DNA of 64,000 bases, taken from Clostridium sp. CX1. GTDB taxonomy: Bacteria; Bacillota; Clostridia; Clostridiales; Clostridiaceae. A model generated the notes under the pieces. It was not told the DNA's origin, ran no database searches, and was given only the letters and a program-made list of their open reading frames with translations. The stretch spans positions 1 to 64,000 of the forward strand of contig NZ_JAODOO010000020.1 in assembly GCF_025398335.1 (NCBI RefSeq), read 5' to 3'. Positions 35,318 to 43,438 of this stretch are shown piece by piece; position 1 is the first letter of the stretch, and every line of letters begins with the position of its first letter. The translations under genes were made by a program, and so were the position numbers.

Positions 35318-35524
35318 TTACAACATCATAAATACTGTACAATAATCACTGTTACCAGAAGACTCTTCTGATTTCATATTACTTAAATAGTTATAATATG
35401 ATTTTCCTGCTTCATAAACTAAATCCATTCCTGTATTATTCCCTGCCTTTTCAGCAGCATCTATTGATGTTTCGCTATTTCCTGCGGAACCATTAACTTT
35501 ATTAAACTCCTGACATTTTAACAT
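35318..35524 (-). CDS. Small protein between Leu T-boxes and leuA, unknown
   Basis: A 68-residue frame with a very strong ribosome binding site (AAGGAGGGGG, six bases before the ATG). It is polar and rich in Ser, Asn, Gly and Glu, with two Cys (residues 4 and 62) and a hydrophobic end (CTVFMML). It has only a few Leu residues, so it does not look like a leucine leader peptide. It lies downstream of both T-boxes and upstream of leuA on the same strand, so it should be expressed when leucine is short. No domain is recognised and no function is proposed. Confidence 0.6.
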   Translation of the reverse strand: MLKCQEFNKVNGSAGNSETSIDAAEKAGNNTGMDLVYEAGKSYYNYLSNMKSEESSGNSDYCTVFMML

Positions 35525-35614
35525 TTTGCTCCCCCTCCTTATAATTACATGTTTTCAATAAATTTACATATATTAATAAACTTTCTCTGGCCAGAAGAAA
35601 ATTATTATCATTTT

Positions 35615-35880
35615 AGGGTATAAAAAATAGACCTCTCTTGGGGCGAGAAGTCTATCGCGGTACCACCCAAATTTTTCACTTAATTTAATAACAGCTTATT
35701 GCCGGCTCAACTTACTTTATCTATAAACTAAAATGAGATTTTTTTAAACCTTCTCCTTTTTAGACTATACTTATTTCAGTCTACAACTCAAGGGTGAGTT
35801 TCAATATGTGTATTTATGAGCTTCCACCACTGCTCACTCTCTGAAAAATACTTAACATATCTACTTATTCCTATCATAGT
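35615..35880 (-). promoter_or_regulatory. T-box riboswitch 2 (Leu), proximal to leuA
   Basis: The minus strand shows stem I with AGAGAG, the likely specifier CTC (35798-35796) in the context GAAACTCACC, and the T-box sequence TGGGTGGTACCGCG (35669-35656). The terminator has arms at 35655-35645 and 35637-35627 followed by six Us. CTC is a Leu codon, matching leuA downstream. Uncharged tRNA-Leu would stabilise the antiterminator. It closely resembles the second T-box upstream. Confidence 0.92.
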
Positions 35881-35899
35881 TTTTACTCATTATTTATTT

Positions 35900-36175
35900 T
35901 TAGAAATAAAAAACAGACCTCTCGCCTTGGGGCGAGAAGTCTGTTCGCGGTACCACCCAAATTTTTTACTCAATTTGATAACGGCTCATCACCGGCTCAG
36001 CTTACTATATTTGATAACTAAAAGTTAGATAAAATTTAAATTTCATCTAGTTTAAGTTACCAATAAGTTCAGCTTACAACTCAAGGGTGAGTTTCAATAT
36101 GTGTATCTGTAGGCTTCCACCAATACCCACTCTCTAAAAGATACTTAACATATCTACTTATCCCTATCACAGTTT
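35900..36175 (-). promoter_or_regulatory. T-box riboswitch 1 (Leu), distal
   Basis: This has the same architecture as the proximal copy: AGAGAG in stem I, specifier CTC at 36091-36089, and T-box TGGGTGGTACCGCG at 35959-35946. The terminator has a 14-bp stem (35944-35931 with 35926-35913) and six Us. Transcription must pass both units to reach leuA. The stem of this terminator is three pairs longer than that of the proximal unit. Confidence 0.92.
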
Positions 36176-36262
36176 TATATACTTATTAATATATATGAAA
36201 ATATCAACGGAATATACTAGCTTTTAAATTAGTATTTATTTTTAAAATTTTCTGTTTTTACT

Positions 36263-36291
36263 ATTTTAACTCCATTTAATACCAATGTCAA
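36263..36291 (-). promoter_or_regulatory. Promoter of the leucine operon
   Basis: On the minus strand, TTGACA (36291-36286) and TAAAAT (36268-36263) are spaced by 17 bp. The transcript would start near 36256, about 80 bases before T-box 1. Confidence 0.65.
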
Positions 36292-36321
36292 TACCTTTTA
36301 AGCAACAAATTATCCTCTTTA

Positions 36322-37188
36322 TTAACTAGAAAGTTCTGAGAAAAAAGCCTTTATAGCCCTAAATATTTTTTCAAAAAACCCTTGGGCTTCATCACTTTGT
36401 AGTACTGCTTGTAACCCCTTTGAAACATCGTTTAGTTGGTTTTTTAGTGCATTAAAATCTAGATTTAAGCTGCTTATCTTTTTCATTACTGCTATTATTT
36501 TATCTATATCTTCCTGGCTTAAGTTGTAGTTGTAGTTGTTAACTATATTAACTACAATATCCTTTACTTCCTCGTCAGTCTTAGGCTTTTCCTTTACAAC
36601 TTCTTTTTTAACTTCATTTATTAATCCTGCTGCTTCATCTTGTCCTATTTTTTCTCCTAATTTACCAGTGACTACTAATTCTTGATTGGCAGCCTCTTTT
36701 TTATTTTCATCAATTTTTTCACCAGCACTGCTGTTCTCAAAACCCTTTAATATTCCTGTGAGAGCTGCTGTACCTGATACATTAAAAGGCGCAGATACCT
36801 TTACTGTAGCATTTTTTATACCTGCAGTAATTAAAGCATTTTTTATCATACTTTCACTAACCCAGTATATATTGTTTGTAGATATAACTAGTCCTCCCTT
36901 ATCTGTAGGTTCTACGTAAGAACAGGATATGGATTTTGTTCCAATCTCCTTTGCAGATGCCACTTCTGCTAGATATTTAGCTTCCTCTGCATTAGTTACT
37001 TCTAACACACTAGCTTCCTGTCTATTCACTCCAAAATACTTAAGCATATCTTCCTTTTGCTTACTGCTTAAATCTGCTCCTAAAGTAACTACTTTAAAGG
37101 CATCAGCATGAACTCTTTGTGCTGGTATAGCTATTACAGTGGATATAGCAAAAACTGTTACTAATAATCTACTTATAATTCTTTTCAT
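36322..37188 (-). CDS. DUF1002 secreted protein (YpuA-like)
   Basis: A 288-residue exported protein with an N-terminal signal peptide (about residues 1-29, ending near VHADA) and a DUF1002 domain (about 32-265). The KVVTLGADLSSKQKEDMLKYFGV and TNNIYWVSESMIKNALITAGIKNATVKVSAPF segments are typical. The family, known from B. subtilis YpuA, has no assigned activity. AGGAG lies eight bases before the chosen ATG; a TTG two codons earlier is less likely. The gene lies upstream of the leu operon promoter on the same strand. Confidence 0.85.
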   Translation of the reverse strand: MKRIISRLLVTVFAISTVIAIPAQRVHADAFKVVTLGADLSSKQKEDMLKYFGVNRQEASVLEVTNAEEAKYLAEVASAKEIGTKSISCSYVEPTDKGGLVISTNNIYWVSESMIKNALITAGIKNATVKVSAPFNVSGTAALTGILKGFENSSAGEKIDENKKEAANQELVVTGKLGEKIGQDEAAGLINEVKKEVVKEKPKTDEEVKDIVVNIVNNYNYNLSQEDIDKIIAVMKKISSLNLDFNALKNQLNDVSKGLQAVLQSDEAQGFFEKIFRAIKAFFSELSS

Positions 37189-37285
37189 TTTCAAGTCTCC
37201 TTTTTATAGTATCATTTTTATTTAATTATACCATAAATTTAAAAAATATAGAAAGAGTAGACCTTTAGTTGTCTACTCTTTCTAT

Positions 37286-37675
37286 TTAAGTAAAAATAAA
37301 TTTTATTAACTGTATAAACAATACAGCAAAAGCTGATATTAGCAGCACATAATAGGATACTAGTGTTTCACTATCTAACTTAAGTGCAAAAATTACTATT
37401 ATTAAATTAAATAGTATAAACAATAAGTGCCACTTAAACTTTTGAAAGTCTCTATAGTATCTAATAGTTAAAATTAAGATTACTAACAATATAAAAATTA
37501 AAGCATAAATTATTTTAATCTTTAAAGAGACTTTATCAAAAGCTGCATTCCTATATGTTAAAGAACGCATTATTCCCATCTTTTTATCTGACAGAAAGTG
37601 TATTGTCATGGCAAATATCACTAAGATTATCTGAAAAAAAGTTCCTATCCATTTTAAAATATTTTTTATTTTCAT
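37286..37675 (-). CDS. Small four-helix membrane protein, unknown
   Basis: A 129-residue protein with four predicted membrane helices (around residues 8-27, 50-70, 80-98 and 105-125) and no recognised domain. The ATG has no obvious Shine-Dalgarno sequence, and the gene begins 23 bases after the stop of the triple-rhodanese gene, so it may be translated by coupling to it. Nothing in the sequence suggests a function. Confidence 0.55.
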   Translation of the reverse strand: MKIKNILKWIGTFFQIILVIFAMTIHFLSDKKMGIMRSLTYRNAAFDKVSLKIKIIYALIFILLVILILTIRYYRDFQKFKWHLLFILFNLIIVIFALKLDSETLVSYYVLLISAFAVLFIQLIKFIFT

Positions 37676-37698
37676 ATTTTAATACCATTAAAATATAT

Positions 37699-39081
37699 CT
37701 ATTGTTGTTTTTTAGGTTCGCCTGTTTCTATTGGATTTGCTGGGTTTCCAGTGTTCCCACTCCATTCATTCCAGCCTCCATCATATAGAGATATATTTTT
37801 TAATCCCATTACATCTGCATATAACAATACTTCTGCTGCTCTCCATCCAGTTCCGCAAAAGAAGGATAACCTTTGCTGCGGGGTAATTCCCCATTCCTTC
37901 CACATATCAATAATTTCATCTTTATTACGCATTGTATTATCTATATTTCTATAATGTTCTAAACTTGAGTTATCTGAGCCAGCATGTCCCCATACTGAAC
38001 CTGCTGGACGACCCATAGGTTTTATATAGTCATATCCTGAGGTCTTGCCTATATGTTCATCCCAACTTCTTATGTCCACCAATCTGCTACCTTGTTTATC
38101 TGCTATTATTTCTTTAGCTTGTGGTAAATCAATAATATAGTCTTTATTTGCAGGAACCTTTGCTCCAAAGGAAGCTATAGCAGTCTTTTTATTAGATGTT
38201 TTTTCTAGGTCATATCCTGCAGTTTTCCATTTAGCAGTTCCGCCATTTAATACTCTAACATCCTTAACACCTATATACTTTAGTATAGCCGCTACTCTAT
38301 AGGCTGCCATTGAATCAGCACCATACAATACTGTTGTAGTGTCTACTGTTATTCCATTGCTCTCTGCAAATTTTTGAAGCTTGTCATCAGAAAGACGATT
38401 CCAAAGAGGTCCTTCTTCTACTTCATCGGTATTTATATGTACTGCCCCTTTAATATGACCTTCCTTTAAATAATCTGGAGAATCTTTCTCTTCCCCCCAA
38501 GAAACTTCAAAAACCTTATATTCTTTACCGTTATAGTTTTCCGGTTTTTTACCATCAATTAAATCCTTTACCCAAGAAGCTGGAACTAACATTTGGTAGT
38601 TAACATAGGCTTCTATAGGAAGAGTTTCATCTTTTGCCCAATCTTTAACATCATAGCTATATATATTTTTATATCCTTTTTGAGATAAATAATCTGCAAC
38701 TTCCTTCCCATCTTTTCCGTTGGCATCATATAAAACCACATTTTTTTCAGGAGATATTCCCTTTGTTTTTAAAGCTTCCTCTAAAGTCTTGTCCTTATTT
38801 TTGTTATCAACTTTCAACCATGCTGCTGAAAAATCTGTTGCCCCTTTAATATGTCCACCTCTTTTTACACCATCAAGTTTCCATCCATTAAAAGCATCAT
38901 TTTCTCTTGTGTCAACTATAACCCAATCACTTTTGCCAACCTTATCCTTTAGGCCTTTTGTGGAGATAGTCTTAATTTCATCAGTGTTTTTAGCCTCTTG
39001 CTTACCGCCACAGGCAGATAGTACTGACGTAGATAGAGATAATGCTAGAACTACTCCTAATAATTTACTAATCTTCCTCAA
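37699..39081 (-). CDS. Lipoprotein with three rhodanese domains, only the last catalytic
   Basis: A 460-residue lipoprotein (lipobox VLSAC near residue 24) with three rhodanese modules at about residues 40-155, 175-295 and 315-455. The catalytic position holds Asp in the first (VVLYDANGKDG), Gly in the second (TVLYGADSMAA), and Cys only in the third (FFCGTGWRAAE). It probably transfers sulfur from thiosulfate or thiols outside the cell, as in bacterial thiosulfate sulfurtransferases. The start is a TTG nine bases after AAGGAGG. A second, unrelated rhodanese lipoprotein lies at 4654-5205. Confidence 0.88.
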   Translation of the reverse strand: MRKISKLLGVVLALSLSTSVLSACGGKQEAKNTDEIKTISTKGLKDKVGKSDWVIVDTRENDAFNGWKLDGVKRGGHIKGATDFSAAWLKVDNKNKDKTLEEALKTKGISPEKNVVLYDANGKDGKEVADYLSQKGYKNIYSYDVKDWAKDETLPIEAYVNYQMLVPASWVKDLIDGKKPENYNGKEYKVFEVSWGEEKDSPDYLKEGHIKGAVHINTDEVEEGPLWNRLSDDKLQKFAESNGITVDTTTVLYGADSMAAYRVAAILKYIGVKDVRVLNGGTAKWKTAGYDLEKTSNKKTAIASFGAKVPANKDYIIDLPQAKEIIADKQGSRLVDIRSWDEHIGKTSGYDYIKPMGRPAGSVWGHAGSDNSSLEHYRNIDNTMRNKDEIIDMWKEWGITPQQRLSFFCGTGWRAAEVLLYADVMGLKNISLYDGGWNEWSGNTGNPANPIETGEPKKQQ

Positions 39082-39400
39082 TTTACTGATCCTCCTTAAA
39101 GTTCTTAATATAAAATACCAAGTATTAATTTTAATATTATTATATAAAAAAGTAAATGTATTGATTTATTGCATTTTTTTATAATTCTCTGTCTATATAT
39201 AGCAGATTCTTATAGTCATATTTCTAGCTGAAAATTCTAAGAACTTTCTATTGCTTCAAAATAACCTTAGGGAAAGTTAAAAAGATGTAAAGATTTTTTT
39301 AAACCAAATCTGTTATAATTCTTATAACTATATAAAATAATTTTTTAAAATTAACATAAAAACAAATCAGTTATAATAGACAAATTTAGGAGGGTTACCA
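39082..39400. other. Intergenic region between divergent genes
   Basis: This 319-base AT-rich gap separates the rhodanese gene (minus) and the DUF1294 gene (plus). A TATAAT near 39373 may serve the DUF1294 gene. No further gene or structure is recognised. Confidence 0.4.
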
Positions 39401-39673
39401 ATGAAAATTTTCTTATATTACCTGATAATTATAAACCTATACGGATTGTTTTTAATGTTCTATGACAAAAATAAATCTAGAAAAGGTCAATGGAGAATAC
39501 CAGAAGCTAGGCTTTTTATTGTAGCTACTGTCTTTGGTAGTGCTGGAATATTTTTAGGCATGCAGCTATTTAGACATAAAACTAAGCACTTAAAGTTTAT
39601 ATTAGGTATTCCTGCTATAGGATTTGTGCAATTGTTTATAATTTTTAAGTGTTTTATGAATATTGCTCAGTAA
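39401..39673 (+). CDS. DUF1294 small membrane protein
   Basis: A 90-residue protein with two to three membrane helices and the family signature FYDKNKSRKGQWRIPEARLF...GSAGIFLGMQLFRHKTKH. The family function is unknown. AGGAGGG lies six bases before the ATG. It is a single gene ending at a strong terminator. Confidence 0.85.
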   Translation: MKIFLYYLIIINLYGLFLMFYDKNKSRKGQWRIPEARLFIVATVFGSAGIFLGMQLFRHKTKHLKFILGIPAIGFVQLFIIFKCFMNIAQ

Positions 39674-39674
39674 A

Positions 39675-39731
39675 AAATACAAACATTAAAAAATCACCTT
39701 TTTTAAGGGTGATTTTTTAATGTTTGTATTT
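39675..39731. terminator. 24-bp perfect bidirectional terminator
   Basis: Positions 39675-39698 pair perfectly with 39708-39731 across a 9-base loop. Oligo-A and oligo-T stretches suit termination on both strands, between the convergent DUF1294 and ECF genes. Confidence 0.8.
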
Positions 39732-40307
39732 TTATTGATAAACTTTTAATCTTCCATGTAAAGCCTTTACTAATAGAATTGCAATTATCATTCCTAAGGT
39801 TACTTGAGCTATATTACCTTGAATACCTGCCAGAGCAATGATAAAGGCCTCTCTAAAAGTCCCTGCTTTAACTACTATATATTGCACAATTACGATTTTA
39901 GCTAAGAAATATCCAAAAACCATCCACGCACCGCCAAGAACAAAACCGAGGATATTATTTAAAATATTTTTCCCCTCATAATTCCCTCTATAGGCAATAG
40001 ATGCAGCTATATAAGCCATTATTCCCTTTATTAGGAAGGTAAAAGGTACATAGTAAGCATATCCTAAAAGAAAATCTGCTAAACTCATACCTACCGCTGC
40101 TGTTATAGCTCCCTTTTTCTTCCCAAAAAGAATTGCTCCTAAAAATACCATACTGTCACCTAAGTGGTCATAGCCCACACCAAAAAGTGTAGGAACTTTA
40201 ATAACCATAGTAGCTACACAGGTTATAGCTATCATAAGTGCCATTTGAACAAGACTTGCAGTTTCTATTGTTTTTGGCTTCTTTTGTAAGATACTTTCTT
40301 TTTGCAT
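39732..40307 (-). CDS. ECF transporter S component, substrate unknown
   Basis: This 191-residue membrane protein has about six helices and matches the S component of energy-coupling factor vitamin transporters (VGYDHLGDSMVFLGAILFGKKKGAITAAVGMSLADFLLG). Such proteins bind a vitamin or metal and use shared EcfA/EcfT modules encoded elsewhere; none is in the window. The upstream region shows no recognised riboswitch, so the substrate cannot be assigned. GGGGAG precedes the ATG. Confidence 0.82.
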   Translation of the reverse strand: MQKESILQKKPKTIETASLVQMALMIAITCVATMVIKVPTLFGVGYDHLGDSMVFLGAILFGKKKGAITAAVGMSLADFLLGYAYYVPFTFLIKGIMAYIAASIAYRGNYEGKNILNNILGFVLGGAWMVFGYFLAKIVIVQYIVVKAGTFREAFIIALAGIQGNIAQVTLGMIIAILLVKALHGRLKVYQ

Positions 40308-40412
40308 AAAACTCTCCCCCTTATGAATAAATTTCTAATGTTATTTGCATTCTTCGTGCAAAATAATTCATTTGCTACTATTATATTCCACAGGAAATTT
40401 TATGCAAAATGT

Positions 40413-40441
40413 ATGGGTACACTTTGTATAAGTGTACCCAT
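40413..40441. terminator. 12-bp hairpin downstream of exonuclease III gene
   Basis: ATGGGTACACTT pairs perfectly with AAGTGTACCCAT across a 5-base loop. It lies between the exonuclease III gene and the ECF gene, both on the minus strand, and probably ends the former. T-runs are short on both sides. Confidence 0.5.
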
Positions 40442-40515
40442 TTTAGAGCTAAGATTATTCCTTTAATATCATACTACTTGGAGTTGTAACTCCTTCTATA
40501 CTTAGTAATTATATA

Positions 40516-41268
40516 CTATTCCACAACAAGTTCTACAGGACAGTGATCTGAACCTAAGACTTCAGTATGTATATATGCACTTACTAATTTATCCTTTAGT
40601 GAATCTGAAACACAGAAATAGTCTATACGCCAACCAGCATTATTCTTTCTGGCATTAAATCTGTAAGACCACCAAGAGTAAACCCCTTCTTTATCTGGGT
40701 TAAAATATCTATAAGTATCAATAAAACCAGAGTTAACAAGTTCGGTAAACTTGCCTCTTTCCTCATCGGTAAATCCTGCATTTTTTCTGTTTGTCTTAGG
40801 ATTCTTAAGGTCTATTTCCTTATGAGCTACATTTAAATCCCCGCAGACAATTACTGCCTTGTTCTTTTCTAAAGACTTTAGATAATCTCTAAAATCATCT
40901 TCCCACTTCATTCTATATTCCAATCTAGCTAATCCTTCTTTAGAATTTGGTGTGTAAACTGTTACCACATAAAAATTTTCAAATTCTAAAGTAATAACCC
41001 TTCCTTCTTTATCATGTTCTTCAATACCTATTCCATAAGCTACACTTAGAGGCTTAATTTTGGTAAATATAGCTGTTCCTGAGTAACCTTTCTTTTCAGC
41101 ATAATTCCAGTATTGATAATAACCTTCAAGGTCTAAATCTATTTGGCCTTCCTGCAGCTTACTTTCTTGAATACAAAATACATCTGCATCTACTTCCTTA
41201 AAAAAATCTAAAAACCCCTTTGTAACACAGGCTCTCAATCCATTAACGTTCCATGATATTAGTTTCAT
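40516..41268 (-). CDS. xth: Exodeoxyribonuclease III (AP endonuclease)
   Basis: This 250-residue enzyme of the exonuclease III/ExoA family cleaves DNA at abasic sites during base excision repair. Catalytic blocks are SWNVNGLRA (N-terminus), CIQESKLQ with the metal-binding Glu, [13 protein letters not shown], and GSDHCPVEL with the catalytic Asp-His. GGAGGG seven bases before the ATG at 41268 fixes the start, five codons inside the longest frame. It stands alone. Confidence 0.95.
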   Translation of the reverse strand: MKLISWNVNGLRACVTKGFLDFFKEVDADVFCIQESKLQEGQIDLDLEGYYQYWNYAEKKGYSGTAIFTKIKPLSVAYGIGIEEHDKEGRVITLEFENFYVVTVYTPNSKEGLARLEYRMKWEDDFRDYLKSLEKNKAVIVCGDLNVAHKEIDLKNPKTNRKNAGFTDEERGKFTELVNSGFIDTYRYFNPDKEGVYSWWSYRFNARKNNAGWRIDYFCVSDSLKDKLVSAYIHTEVLGSDHCPVELVVE

Positions 41269-41427
41269 AAATGTTCCCTCCAAAGTTGTATTTTAAGTAT
41301 TAATTTGTATATTTCCTCCCATTATAATACTATAAAATAACCTCTTTTTACCAGAATTCTTCCTAATTATGAAATAATTATAGTTTAGTTGCATATAAAT
41401 CTAAATATAAATATGCCACTTTGATGC

Positions 41428-42669
41428 CTATTCATTTCTAAGTTCTGTACAGAATCTGTCGATTGTATCTGCAACGGTTTTTGCATGGTTAACAGCTACA
41501 ACTACTGTTCTTGCACCTGTAACGACATCGCCTGAAGCAAATACTCCTTCTCTAGTGGTATGACCTAGTTCATCTGTTACTAATAGGCCTTGCTTTGTAG
41601 TTTCAAAACCTTTGTTATTTAGAACTATATTGTTTCTTGGAGACTGACTAACAGCCACTATTACAGAATCACATTCAAATAAAGACTCCGTTCCCTCTAC
41701 TGAAACTATTCTTACTTTTCCATTTTCATCAACTGTTTTTTTGGTGCTTATATATTTTACTCCCTCTTCTAATATTTCAACAGGAGCTTTAAATAGTTCA
41801 AATTGAACACCATCTTCCTTTGCTTCCTCAATTTCTGCTTTCGTAGCAGTCATATCTTCAAAATCTTTTCTATAAAGTATATATACCTCTGAAGACCCAT
41901 TTCTCTTGGCAGTTCTTGCTGCATCAACAGCTACATTTCCTGCACCAATTACACAAACTCTTTTTCCTAAGCTATATACCTGTGGAGCTTTTAAATAGTC
42001 TATTGCATAATGAACATTTCCAAGACTTTCTCCTTTGATATTAAGAGTCTTAGGATTCCACACTCCTGTGCCGATAAATACTGCTTTATATCCATCACTA
42101 AATAGTTTATCTATAGTTATTACCGGTCCTATTAAAGTATTAGGCCTTATCTTAACTCCTAACTGAACCAACTTTTCTTCTATCTTATCTAAAATACTTT
42201 TAGGCAATCTAAACTCTGGTATTCCGTATCTTAATACCCCACCTATTTTTTCTTTACTCTCAAATATTGTAACCTTATAACCTTTTCTAGCTAAAATAAA
42301 GGCTATTGTAAGTCCTGCTGGACCTGCCCCAACAATAGCAATCCTATCCTCTAGTTTATTTTTAGGTTTAAGTTCTACATTTTCTAAAAAATTCATTGAG
42401 ATATGCTTTTCAATTTCATGAAAACTAATAGGCACGTCTTTTATTCCCTTTATGCAACTCCCTTTACACTGTTCTTCATGAGGGCATACTATCGAACAAA
42501 TAATTGATAAGGGATTATTGTCAAATAACATTTCCCCAGCCTTTGTTAATTCCCCTTTCTTAAACAAATCAATAACTTCCGGAATTGGAGTATTTATAGG
42601 ACAGCTGTGCTTACATCTTGGGTTTTTGCATAATAGGCATCTTCCTGCTTCTTCATTTAACTTAATCAT
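41428..42669 (-). CDS. GltD-like NAD(P)H-dependent oxidoreductase, stand-alone
   Basis: This 413-residue flavoprotein is related to the glutamate synthase small subunit. An N-terminal Cys-rich 4Fe-4S region (about residues 10-72: CLLCKNPRCKHSCP, CSIVCPHEEQCKGSC) precedes the FAD site (GAGPAGLTIAFILARKGYKVTIFE) and the NAD(P) site (VCVIGAGNVAVDAARTAKR). The C-terminal FAD motif is GVFASGDVVTGA. It is shorter than classical GltD, and no large subunit gene adjoins it, so it may donate electrons to another partner. Glutamate synthase activity is not implied. Confidence 0.85.
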   Translation of the reverse strand: MIKLNEEAGRCLLCKNPRCKHSCPINTPIPEVIDLFKKGELTKAGEMLFDNNPLSIICSIVCPHEEQCKGSCIKGIKDVPISFHEIEKHISMNFLENVELKPKNKLEDRIAIVGAGPAGLTIAFILARKGYKVTIFESKEKIGGVLRYGIPEFRLPKSILDKIEEKLVQLGVKIRPNTLIGPVITIDKLFSDGYKAVFIGTGVWNPKTLNIKGESLGNVHYAIDYLKAPQVYSLGKRVCVIGAGNVAVDAARTAKRNGSSEVYILYRKDFEDMTATKAEIEEAKEDGVQFELFKAPVEILEEGVKYISTKKTVDENGKVRIVSVEGTESLFECDSVIVAVSQSPRNNIVLNNKGFETTKQGLLVTDELGHTTREGVFASGDVVTGARTVVVAVNHAKTVADTIDRFCTELRNE

Positions 42670-42805
42670 TTGTATAAAATCCTCCTAGTTACTAAAAATA
42701 ATTCTTTTCTCACTAAAATTAATATATCATCTTTGCAGTAATTTGTCATTTTAATCAGTATTTTGTCGATAATAAGTTATATCTTAATGCTTTTTACATA
42801 TATTT

Positions 42806-42837
42806 AAAAAGCTGCATCCTAAAAGATACAGCTTTTT
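42806..42837. terminator. Terminator of the PNPOx-like gene
   Basis: AAAAAGCTG and CAGCTTTTT arms, extended by three pairs, form a stem around an 8-base loop, flanked by A- and T-runs. It lies just after the flavoprotein gene on the minus strand. Confidence 0.75.
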
Positions 42838-42863
42838 TCTTAATACTTCATACTTAGTGAGGA

Positions 42864-43235
42864 TTATAAAGTTTGTACAGCAGAAGTGATTTTAACTTCC
42901 AAGGCAGCTCTTGCCCAAGGAAAGCTAACCTTAATTAAATCATACTTAGCTCCTTCTTTTAAAAACTCGGCAGTTCCTCTTATTAAAAATCCAGTACCTG
43001 GACCATTAAAGCCCTGAACTTCTCTACTTCCTATGGTAAGCTGTACTGCATTATTTTTTTCTATATTAGCTTCTGTCTCCTTCATATATCCTGCAGGAAT
43101 TAAAAAGCTATCTTCTCCTGTTACTCTAATGTAACTATTCCAAGTGTTGACAACATGAGGCTCTTGCTCTCCTTGAGTAACTATAGCTACTACTCCCTCA
43201 TATTTTAATATTTCCAGTAATTTTTCTGGCATCAT
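42864..43235 (-). CDS. Pyridoxamine 5'-phosphate oxidase-like FMN-binding protein
   Basis: A 123-residue split-barrel protein of the PNPOx-like family, with the flavin-binding pattern VVNTWNSYIRVTGEDSFLIPAGYMKETEANI and NNAVQLTIGSREV. Small members bind FMN and act as reductases or redox stress proteins; the substrate is unknown. GAGAGGAGA lies eight bases before the ATG. A perfect 16-bp palindrome at 43324-43339, about 90 bases upstream, is a candidate operator. Confidence 0.8.
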   Translation of the reverse strand: MMPEKLLEILKYEGVVAIVTQGEQEPHVVNTWNSYIRVTGEDSFLIPAGYMKETEANIEKNNAVQLTIGSREVQGFNGPGTGFLIRGTAEFLKEGAKYDLIKVSFPWARAALEVKITSAVQTL

Positions 43236-43323
43236 CTATGTATTCTCCTCTCATTGAAACATTAACTTCATTATATAATCTTTTCTATTTAAGTAAATTA
43301 TATGCCTATTTAAGCTTAAAATC

Positions 43324-43339
43324 AGTAACATATGTTACT
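43324..43339. promoter_or_regulatory. 16-bp perfect palindrome upstream of the PNPOx-like gene
   Basis: AGTAACATATGTTACT is fully self-complementary. Its GTAAC-N4-GTTAC arms resemble dyads recognised by CRP/FNR-family regulators. It lies between the PNPOx-like gene and the terminator of the glutaredoxin-like gene. The regulator is not known. Confidence 0.4.
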
Positions 43340-43354
43340 TTACAGGAATATGGA

Positions 43355-43402
43355 TAAAAACACAGCCAGCGTAGATATTGGTTACAATCCCCCGCTAGCT
43401 GT
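43355..43402 (-). terminator. Terminator of the glutaredoxin-like selenoprotein gene
   Basis: On the minus strand, ACAGCTAGCG (43402-43393) pairs with CGCTGGCTGT (43371-43362), one G-U pair, and then GTTTTTATCC follows. It lies just after the TAA stop at 43439, so the gene is a complete transcription unit despite its internal TGA. Confidence 0.7.
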
Positions 43403-43438
43403 AGTTTCTAATATTGTTGCCATCTATAGGCATAAACA

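Noticed and set aside
35318-35524. The small frame upstream of leuA as a leucine leader peptide
   Set aside because: It has no leucine run, and the tandem T-boxes already provide leucine sensing.
35600-36180. The two similar blocks as a CRISPR array or mobile repeat
   Set aside because: They are long, structured and carry T-box motifs and terminators, so they are tandem riboswitches.
38720-39184. A 154-codon open frame on the plus strand
   Set aside because: It lies antisense to the rhodanese lipoprotein gene, lacks a ribosome binding site, and has no recognisable domain.
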